Shown piece by piece: positions 1 to 4,412 of a stretch of DNA of 5,968 nucleotides. Made by a program: the position numbers and the translations under genes. How positions within the stretch are numbered: the stretch's first letter is position 1; every line of letters starts with the position of its first letter. The stretch is taken from assembly GCA_046262995.1 (NCBI GenBank), contig JBHELQ010000181.1:1-5968 (forward strand). The letters run 5' to 3'. The notes beneath the pieces were generated by a model. The model saw only the letters and a program-made list of their open reading frames with translations, was not told where the DNA came from and made no database searches. The DNA is from JBHELQ01 sp046262995. GTDB taxonomy: Bacteria; Actinomycetota; Thermoleophilia; Solirubrobacterales; Thermoleophilaceae.

Positions 1-298
1 CGACGTCGAGGGCCTGGAGAACCCCGACGCCGCGCGGCGCGGGCCGATCGTGCTGCTGACCGTGCCGTTCCGGGCGCAGTCGGAGAACCTGACGAACCTG
101 AAGGAGGCGCTCGAGCCGGGGCAGATCCTCGTCGACGCCACGGTGCCGCTCGCCGCCGCGGTGTCCGGTCGCGCGACGCGGCTCCTGGGCGTGCCGCAGG
201 GCTCGGCGGCGCAGCAGGCGCAGGAGATGGCGCCCGACGGCGTCGTCGTCGTGAGCGCGCTCCACACGGTGAGCGCCGCGGCGCTCGGCGACCTCGAG
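1..298 (+). pseudogene. npdG: NADPH-dependent F420 reductase (NpdG/Fno family), internal fragment truncated at both ends
   Basis: The frame read from base 2 encodes 99 residues of an NADPH:F420 oxidoreductase, an enzyme that passes hydride between NADP(H) and the deazaflavin cofactor F420 in the cytoplasm. It includes the family-typical stretches VPFRAQSENLTNL, VDATVPLAAAVSG, LLGVPQGSAAQQAQ and VVSALHTVSA. It matches residues 53-151 of the minus-strand copy (290-862), 81/99 identical by hand count with no gaps. The N-terminal NADP-binding third lies left of the window. Homology stops after Asp-Leu-Glu (290-298), so about 70 C-terminal residues are missing. Beyond that point the frame stays open to a stop at 920-922, but it is only the antisense of the other copy. 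Most nucleotide differences between copies are synonymous, so this copy was under selection until recently. I infer a broken gene or an assembly joint. The family call is firm and the biological status is not. Confidence 0.75.
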
Positions 299-706
299 CC
301 GCCCGCAGTCGACCGGGCGCAGGCCGGAAACTCGCGCGATGAGCTCCGCGACCCGTTGCTTGGCCTCGCGCGAGTCGCCGGCGACCAGCACGTCCTCGTC
401 GAGCTCCTGATCGAGGTCCGAGAGCACGCCCGCGCTCACGGTGTGGAGGGCGCTCACGACCGTCACTCCGTCGGGCGCCATCTCCTGCGCCTGCTGCGCC
501 GCCGAGCCCTGTGGCACACCCAGCAGCCGGGTTGCCTTGCCCGATACCGCGGCCGCAAGGGGCACCGTGGCGTCGACCAGGACCTGGCCTTCCGTCAGGG
601 CCTCTTTCAGGTTGGTCAGGTTCTCCGACTGGGCCCGGAACGGAACGCAGAGGAAGACGACCGGTCCGCGCCCCGCGGCCTCGCCGTTCTCCGCTCCCTC
701 GAAGCT
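2..706. repeat. Imperfect inverted repeat formed by the two npdG copies (arms 2-298 and 410-706)
   Basis: The arms are the homologous segments of the two opposed F420 reductase copies. They align without gaps over 297 bp and are separated by a 111-bp unique centre (299-409), which is present only in the minus-strand copy. The codon phases coincide exactly on the two strands. The longest exact match is 44 bp (197-240 against 468-511). Elsewhere many third positions differ, so this is not an identical fold-back of a single molecule. Confidence 0.85.
290..298. other. Microhomology breakpoint joining the two truncated npdG copies
   Basis: The nine bases gacctcgag serve both genes. On the plus strand they are Asp-Leu-Glu, matching Asp-Leu-Asp of the other copy. 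On the minus strand they are Leu-Glu-Val, following VDCGR. The joint could extend to 287, because GCC (Ala) fits the minus gene and GGC (Gly) fits the plus gene. Outside this overlap each side belongs to only one gene. The core ctcgag is itself a palindrome. Short shared sequence at the joint fits end joining, template switching or a chimeric assembly. Confidence 0.6.
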
Positions 707-862
707 CCCCTCGGGCGCCAGCTCGCCGAGCTTTCGGGCCGCCTCCTGCGCGCGGTCGGGGTCGCGCGAGCCGATCACGACCGGCACACCGGCCCGGCCG
801 AGCCGCAGCGCCAGCCCGAAGCCGAGCGCCCCGGTACCGCCGATGATCGGGACGGTCTCCAC
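290..862 (-). pseudogene. npdG: NADPH-dependent F420 reductase (NpdG/Fno family), 3'-truncated
   Basis: The minus strand starts with GTG at 862, five codons after in-frame TAA-TAG, so no longer start is possible. It encodes 191 recognisable residues of an NADPH:F420 oxidoreductase. The N-terminal Rossmann motif is GGTGALGFG (residues 8-16). The GSRDPDR stretch (31-37) supplies the Ser-Arg pair and a nearby basic residue that bind the NADP 2'-phosphate in this family. The conserved PFRAQSENLTNL, PLAAAVSG, VPQGSAAQQAQ and SALHTVSAG blocks follow, then the C-terminal-domain start RVSGLRPVDCGRLEV. At that point homology ends and the frame continues without a stop to the left edge as antisense of the plus-strand copy. 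The family is usually about 210-230 residues, so the last 25-35 residues are absent. These normally help form the F420 site, so the product is probably inactive if the joint is real. If the joint is an assembly error, this is a normal gene. It is divergent from the HMG-CoA lyase gene across 62 bp. Confidence 0.8.
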
Positions 863-871
863 GGGCCGGCG

Positions 872-877
872 AGCCTA
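872..877 (-). promoter_or_regulatory. Candidate -10 element of the minus-strand npdG
   Basis: TAGGCT on the minus strand fits the actinobacterial TANNNT pattern and ends 9 nt before the GTG at 862. That would place transcription initiation at or just before the start codon. No good Shine-Dalgarno precedes the GTG and no convincing -35 hexamer is visible. It lies in the 62-bp divergent spacer (863-924) shared with the HMG-CoA lyase gene. Confidence 0.3.
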
Positions 878-912
878 TTAGGTCCGCCCTCGGGCGCCTG
901 GCGCCGCCTTGC

Positions 913-918
913 CATGCT
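913..918 (+). promoter_or_regulatory. Candidate -10 element of the HMG-CoA lyase gene
   Basis: CATGCT, a weak match to TANNNT/TATAAT (A2, T3 and T6 match), ends 6 nt before the GTG at 925, which is the spacing expected for a leaderless transcript. The bases directly before the GTG hold only AGG one nucleotide away, too close for a ribosome binding site. No clear -35 is seen. Confidence 0.25.
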
Positions 919-924
919 TTAGGC

Positions 925-1830
925 GTGGAGCAGGTAAGCATTCGCGAGGTCGGTCCGCGCGACGGGTTCCAGAACGAGCCCGAGGTCATCTCGACCGACG
1001 ACAAGGTGCGGCTGATCGAGCTGCTGGCTCGCACCGGAGTGCGCCGGCTCGAGCTGACGAGCTTCGTGCGCGCCGACGTGATCCCACAGCTGGCCGACGC
1101 CGCCGAGGTCCTGCGTCGCGCGGAGATTCCGCCCGAGGTCTCGGTCTCCGTCCTGATCCCCAACGAGCGCGGCCTGGACAGCGCGCTCGAGCTGCGTGAC
1201 CGCTTCCAGGAGGTGAACCTGTTCCTGTCGGCCTCCGAGACGCACAACCGCGAGAACGTGAACCGCTCGGTCGAGCAGTCGCTCGAGGGGCTCGAGCGGG
1301 TGATCGCGCGCGCCCGGGCGGAGGGCCTGCGCTGCGAGGGCGTGATCTCGGTCGCGTTCGGTTGCCCCTACGAGGGCGAGGTGCCGGAGGAGCGCGTGCT
1401 CGGAATAGCCCGCCGGCTCGCCGGGGCCGGCTGCGAGGAGATCGCTTTCGGCGACACGACCGGGATGGCCAATCCGGCGCAGGTCACGCCCTTTTTCGAG
1501 CGCGCCGCCGGTGAGCTCGAGGTCGAGCTGACCGCGCACTTCCACAACACCCGCGGGCAGGGCCTGGCGAACGTGCTCGCGGCGCTCGAGGCGGGCGTGC
1601 GCTCGTTCGAGTCATCTTTCGGCGAGCTCGGAGGCTGCCCGGTTCCCAAGGGCGCGACCGGCAACGTCGCGAGCGAGGATCTGGTCTCGATGCTGCGTGA
1701 GATGGGCTACGACACGGGCATCGACCTGGAGCTGCTCGTGGAGTGCGCCCGGGCGGCGCAGGAAGTGCTGGGGCGCCGCCTCGGGAGCCACGTCCTGACC
1801 GCCGGCCCGGTCGATTGGCGCCGGGCCTGA
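925..1830 (+). CDS. Hydroxymethylglutaryl-CoA lyase
   Basis: This 301-residue TIM-barrel enzyme of the HMGL-like family cleaves (S)-HMG-CoA into acetyl-CoA and acetoacetate, the last step of leucine breakdown. The N-terminal REVGPRDGFQNE motif carries the catalytic Arg12 and metal-binding Asp13 (Arg41/Asp42 in the human enzyme), followed by ELTSFV (Glu43). SVAFGCPYEG and FGDTTG match the human enzyme closely. HFHNTRGQ gives the metal ligands His205 and His207. The signature loop GELGGCPVPKGATGN contains catalytic Cys238 and Asn247. Length is normal and the protein appears cytoplasmic, with no targeting signal. The GTG start is chosen because REVGPRDG begins at residue 7 and almost nothing upstream would fit. 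Valine follows GGCP where Tyr or Phe is usual, a small deviation. It stands alone on its transcript, convergent with the hydratase. LiuE, MvaB and YngG are the equivalents elsewhere. A related aldol-type lyase for a longer 3-hydroxy-3-methyl acyl-CoA is the main alternative. Confidence 0.92.
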   Translation: MEQVSIREVGPRDGFQNEPEVISTDDKVRLIELLARTGVRRLELTSFVRADVIPQLADAAEVLRRAEIPPEVSVSVLIPNERGLDSALELRDRFQEVNLFLSASETHNRENVNRSVEQSLEGLERVIARARAEGLRCEGVISVAFGCPYEGEVPEERVLGIARRLAGAGCEEIAFGDTTGMANPAQVTPFFERAAGELEVELTAHFHNTRGQGLANVLAALEAGVRSFESSFGELGGCPVPKGATGNVASEDLVSMLREMGYDTGIDLELLVECARAAQEVLGRRLGSHVLTAGPVDWRRA

Positions 1831-1831
1831 A

Positions 1832-1847
1832 GCGCCCTCGAGGGTGC
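1832..1847 (+). terminator. Candidate hairpin terminator after HMG-CoA lyase
   Basis: One base after the TGA, gcgccc and gggtgc pair as a 6-bp stem (one G-U) around a tcga loop. The core ccctcgaggg is a perfect palindrome. No U-tract follows, so it would be a U-less hairpin of the kind proposed for high-GC actinobacteria. It could work in both directions between the convergent genes. Confidence 0.35.
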
Positions 1848-2005
1848 AGCGTCGGAAGTCCTACATTCGCCCTAAATTGGGGTTTGGCCGCCCTGTTCTG
1901 GGTACCCAAAAGCAGACGTCGAGGCACGGTTCGGCACCTGGGTTCCCCCGACCCCGCCTCGGCTGGCTACGGGCCCGGACGCCTCGGCTTTCGGGTCCGT
2001 CGCAT
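1848..2005. other. Convergent intergenic region of unlike composition, no gene seen
   Basis: This stretch lies between the 3' ends of the lyase and hydratase genes. Its first half (about 1851-1915) is clearly less GC-rich than the genes, with runs such as cctaaattgggg and a perfect 10-bp palindrome tgggtaccca at 1899-1908. The second half holds a 10-bp direct repeat cgcctcggct (1955-1964 and 1980-1989). The open frames crossing it lack start-site support and run into antisense of the neighbouring genes. No tRNA or other known RNA fold was recognised. Confidence 0.5.
1969..2000. terminator. Weak candidate hairpin near the hydratase 3' end
   Basis: acgggccc (1969-1976) pairs with gggtccgt (1993-2000) as 8 bp around a 16-nt loop. 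It has one G-U pair if transcribed from the plus strand and one A-C mismatch from the minus strand. It lies just beyond the hydratase stop codon. There is no U-tract, and the long loop makes it a weak candidate. Confidence 0.2.
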
Positions 2006-2785
2006 TTAACGGCCCGCGAACTCGGGCTCGCGCTTGGCGAGGAATGCCTCTGTGCCCTCGGCGAAGTCGGCGCTCGCCGCCAGCAGCTCCTGTGCCGCCA
2101 CCTCCTGCTCGAGCGTGGACACGAGGGCCGGCTTTGCCGCCGAGTCCATCACCCGCTTCGCGAGCCCGACCGCCAGCGGGGCGCAGCCCAACAGCTCATT
2201 CGCCAGCCCCTCTGTGGCCGCGTCCAGCTCCGCCGCCGGGGCGATCCGGTTGGCGAACCCGATCCGGTGCGCCTCGCGGGCGTCGATCAGCCGGCCGGTC
2301 ATGATCAGCTCCTTGGCGCGGCCCAGCCCCACGACGGCGGGCAGCCGCGAGCAGCCGCCCAGGTCCGGGAGCAGCCCGACGCGCGCCTCCATGATCCCGG
2401 CGACCGCGTCTTCCGCCATGACCCGAAGGTCGCACGCGAGCGCGAGCTCGAAGGCGCCCCCGAGGCAGGCGCCATGGATGTGCGCGATCGTCGGCTTCGG
2501 CATCTCCTCGAGCAGGCTCCAGCAGGCCAGGATCGACCCGCGGGACGCCCGCAGCCGACTGGAGTCCCGGGAGAGCTCGCGGAGGTCGTGCAGATCCATT
2601 CCGGAGGAGAACATCGGCCCGTCGCCCCGCAGGACGACCGCGCGCACGGCCTGATCGGTGGCTGCGTCCTCTACCGCCGCCCCGAGGGCCTGGATCAGCT
2701 CCCCGTTGAGGGCGTTTCGCTTCTCGGCTCGCGAGAGGGTGAGGTGACGGACCGCGCCGCGGTCCTCTGCTGCGACAAGTGACAT
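2006..2785 (-). CDS. Enoyl-CoA hydratase/isomerase family protein, probable 3-methylglutaconyl-CoA hydratase
   Basis: This 259-residue crotonase-fold protein has the usual family length. By context it probably hydrates 3-methylglutaconyl-CoA to HMG-CoA, the substrate of the adjacent lyase. FSSGMDL (59-65) and HGACLGG (104-110) form the two oxyanion-hole segments. Glu113 (GAFELALACDLR) and Glu133 (MEARVG) align with the catalytic Glu144 and Glu164 of rat crotonase, so hydratase activity is credible. An extra Asp141 in LPDLGG sits eight residues after Glu133, where dienoyl-CoA isomerases have a catalytic Asp, so isomerase activity cannot be excluded. The ATG at 2785 is chosen because GGAG lies 5 nt upstream. 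A TTG eight codons earlier (2809) is in frame but has no such support and adds residues before the fold. It is divergent from the carboxyltransferase gene and convergent with the lyase gene. LiuC and YngF are the presumed counterparts. Family is certain, substrate is inferred. Confidence 0.85.
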   Translation of the reverse strand: MSLVAAEDRGAVRHLTLSRAEKRNALNGELIQALGAAVEDAATDQAVRAVVLRGDGPMFSSGMDLHDLRELSRDSSRLRASRGSILACWSLLEEMPKPTIAHIHGACLGGAFELALACDLRVMAEDAVAGIMEARVGLLPDLGGCSRLPAVVGLGRAKELIMTGRLIDAREAHRIGFANRIAPAAELDAATEGLANELLGCAPLAVGLAKRVMDSAAKPALVSTLEQEVAAQELLAASADFAEGTEAFLAKREPEFAGR

Positions 2786-2790
2786 GGAGG

Positions 2791-2794
2791 CTCC
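2791..2794 (-). promoter_or_regulatory. Ribosome binding site that decides the hydratase start
   Basis: GGAG on the minus strand lies 5 nt before the ATG at 2785 and supports that start over the in-frame TTG at 2809. It is the only good Shine-Dalgarno sequence found before a gene in this window. Confidence 0.6.
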
Positions 2795-2818
2795 GGCTCT
2801 CGAGGACAAAGTGGGGGC

Positions 2819-2824
2819 AGGCTA
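2819..2824 (-). promoter_or_regulatory. Candidate -10 element of the hydratase gene
   Basis: TAGCCT (minus strand) fits TANNNT and would give a short leader of roughly 25-30 nt that includes the GGAG site. No matching -35 is visible. It sits in the 87-bp divergent spacer (2786-2872). Confidence 0.2.
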
Positions 2825-2837
2825 GTGGAGGTCACGC

Positions 2838-2866
2838 TTGGGACCGGAGGGCGCTTGCGGTAGACC
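2838..2866 (+). promoter_or_regulatory. Candidate promoter of the carboxyltransferase gene
   Basis: TTGGGA (2838-2843, four of six matches to TTGACA) and TAGACC (2861-2866) are separated by exactly 17 bp. The -10 ends 6 nt before the ATG at 2873, which predicts a leaderless mRNA and agrees with the absence of a Shine-Dalgarno. The -10 lacks the normally strong final T, which lowers confidence. Confidence 0.4.
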
Positions 2867-2872
2867 TCGCCC

Positions 2873-4384
2873 ATGGCCGACCTCCGCCAGGCGCTCGATC
2901 GGGCCCGCTCGGGCGGCCCCGAGCGCCATCACGACAAGGCGCGCGAACAGGGCAAGCTGCCCGCGCGCGAGCGGGTCGGACGCCTTGTGGATCCGGGCTC
3001 CTTCACGGAGGACGCCATGCTCGCCTCCTGGGAGCAGGAGGGTTTCGGGGCGGACGGCGTGATCACGGGCACGGCGTCGGTCGGGGGGCGGGCGGTGGCG
3101 CTGATGGCGAACGACCCGACCGTGAAGGCCGGGTCCTGGGGACCGAAGACGGTCGAGAAGATCATCCGCGTCCAGGAGCGGGCCCTCGATCTCCGGCTGC
3201 CGATGATCTACCTGGTGGACTCGGCGGGCGCGCGGATCACCGACCAGGTGCAGATGTTCCCCGGCCGCCGCGGCGCCGGGCGCATCTTCCACACCGAGGT
3301 GAAGCTCTCGGGCGTCGTGCCCCAGGTCTGCGTCCTGTTCGGGCCCAGCGCAGCCGGGGGCGCCTACATCCCGGCCTTCTGCGACGTCGTGATCATGCGC
3401 GACGGCAATGCCTCGATGTACCTGGGCTCACCGCGCATGGCCGAGATGGTGATCGGCGAGAAGGTGACGCTCGAGGAGATGGGCGGCGCCAGGATGCACT
3501 GCTCGGTCTCCGGCTGCGGGCACTTCCTGGTCGAGTCGGACGAGGACGGCATCGACCTGGCCAAGCGCTACCTGTCCTACATGCCGGAGAGCTTTGCCGA
3601 CGTTCCGCCCTCAGCCCCCCCGGCCGAGCCCGACGGCGAGCTGCCCGTCATCCCTGAGGACGAGAACAAGCCGTTCGACATGCGGGAGCTGATCGCGGGG
3701 GTGGTGGACGGCGGCTCGTTCCTGCAGGTTCAGGAGCGCTGGGCCAAGGAGCTGATCGTGGGGTACGCCCGTCTGGCCGGGCACGTCATCGGGATCGTGG
3801 CGAACCAGCCGAAGGAGCGGGGCGGGGTCCTGTTCGTCGACTCCTCCGACAAGGCAGCGCGCTTCATCTGGACCTGCAACGCCTTCAACGTGCCGCTCCT
3901 GTTCCTGGCCGACGTGCCGGGCTTCATGATCGGCACGCAGGTCGAGCGCCAGGGGATCATCCGCGCCGGGGCGAAGATGATCTCGGCCGTCTCCCAGGCC
4001 ACGGTGCCGAAGATCTCGGTGATCGTGCGCAAGGCGTACGGCGCGGGGCTGTACGCGATGGCGGGGCCGGCCTACGAGCCCGACGCCTGCCTGGCGCTGC
4101 CCGCCGCGAAGATCGCGGTCATGGGGCCGCAGGCGGCGATCAACGCCGTCTTCTTCAACGAGCTCCGGGCGATCGACGACCCCGACGAGCGCGCGCGGCG
4201 GACCGAGGAGCTGCGGCGGGAGTACGCGGAGGAGATCGACATCCTGCACCTGGCCTCCGAGCTCGTGGTGGACGCCGTGGTGCAGCCGGGCGACCTGCGT
4301 CGCGAGCTCGTGGGCCGCTTCGAGGGCTACGCCGGCAAGCAGCGCTCGTGGCCCGCGAAGCACAACCCGATCACCCCGGTCTAG
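2873..4384 (+). CDS. Biotin-dependent acyl-CoA carboxylase, carboxyltransferase (beta) subunit, methylcrotonyl-CoA carboxylase-like
   Basis: This 503-residue protein has the two crotonase-like carboxyltransferase domains of the PF01039 family, which move CO2 from carboxybiotin to an acyl-CoA. The N domain has DSAGARITDQ, the acyl-CoA-binding loop GPSAAGGAYIPAF (157-169) and GEKVTLEEMGGARMH. The C domain (from about residue 275) has ADVPGFMIGTQVE (Asp347), QGIIRAGAKM and KAYGAGLYAMAG (387-398), then AAKIAVMGPQAAINAV. Where propionyl-CoA carboxylase PccB of Streptomyces coelicolor has substrate-determining Asp422 (after GGAY), this protein has Tyr394. The AYxPA loop and GAGxYxMxG pattern also resemble methylcrotonyl-CoA carboxylases more than propionyl- or acetyl-CoA enzymes. 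Together with the neighbouring lyase and hydratase, 3-methylcrotonyl-CoA is the favoured substrate. Length is slightly short of the usual 510-540. No biotin carboxylase or biotin carrier subunit is in the window, so the partner is elsewhere or downstream. The ATG at 2873 has no Shine-Dalgarno. LiuB and YngE are the likely counterparts; a decarboxylase subunit is less likely. Confidence 0.88.
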   Translation: MADLRQALDRARSGGPERHHDKAREQGKLPARERVGRLVDPGSFTEDAMLASWEQEGFGADGVITGTASVGGRAVALMANDPTVKAGSWGPKTVEKIIRVQERALDLRLPMIYLVDSAGARITDQVQMFPGRRGAGRIFHTEVKLSGVVPQVCVLFGPSAAGGAYIPAFCDVVIMRDGNASMYLGSPRMAEMVIGEKVTLEEMGGARMHCSVSGCGHFLVESDEDGIDLAKRYLSYMPESFADVPPSAPPAEPDGELPVIPEDENKPFDMRELIAGVVDGGSFLQVQERWAKELIVGYARLAGHVIGIVANQPKERGGVLFVDSSDKAARFIWTCNAFNVPLLFLADVPGFMIGTQVERQGIIRAGAKMISAVSQATVPKISVIVRKAYGAGLYAMAGPAYEPDACLALPAAKIAVMGPQAAINAVFFNELRAIDDPDERARRTEELRREYAEEIDILHLASELVVDAVVQPGDLRRELVGRFEGYAGKQRSWPAKHNPITPV

Positions 4385-4398
4385 AGCACCGCCGCTCA

Positions 4399-4404
4399 TA
4401 GAAT
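4399..4404 (+). promoter_or_regulatory. Candidate internal -10 element before acetoacetyl-CoA synthetase
   Basis: TAGAAT matches TATAAT at five of six positions and ends 8 nt before the ATG at 4413, with no Shine-Dalgarno between. It lies inside the 28-bp gap after the carboxyltransferase stop, so the synthetase may have its own leaderless transcript besides read-through. No -35 match was found at 17-18 bp spacing. Confidence 0.4.
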
Positions 4405-4412
4405 CCAGCGCG

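Noticed and set aside
50..922. A single 290-residue plus-strand protein starting at GTG 50
   Set aside because: Only the part to 298 resembles a protein family, and the gene clearly starts left of the window. The rest is the exact antisense of the minus-strand F420 reductase copy, kept open by G/C third positions and matching codon phase.
919..1545. Minus-strand open frame opposite HMG-CoA lyase, and similar frames opposite or overlapping the hydratase and carboxyltransferase (1844-2782, 2779-3657, 3611-4483)
   Set aside because: All are shadows of strongly supported genes, without family similarity or plausible start signals.
1848..2005. tRNA or small protein gene in the convergent intergenic region
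   Set aside because: Some T-loop-like ggttc strings occur, but no acceptor, D, anticodon and T stems could be assembled on either strand. The open frames crossing it have no start support and merge into antisense of coding regions.
2786..2809. Longer hydratase starting at TTG 2809
   Set aside because: The ATG at 2785 has GGAG 5 nt upstream and gives the normal N-terminus; the extra eight residues add nothing recognisable.
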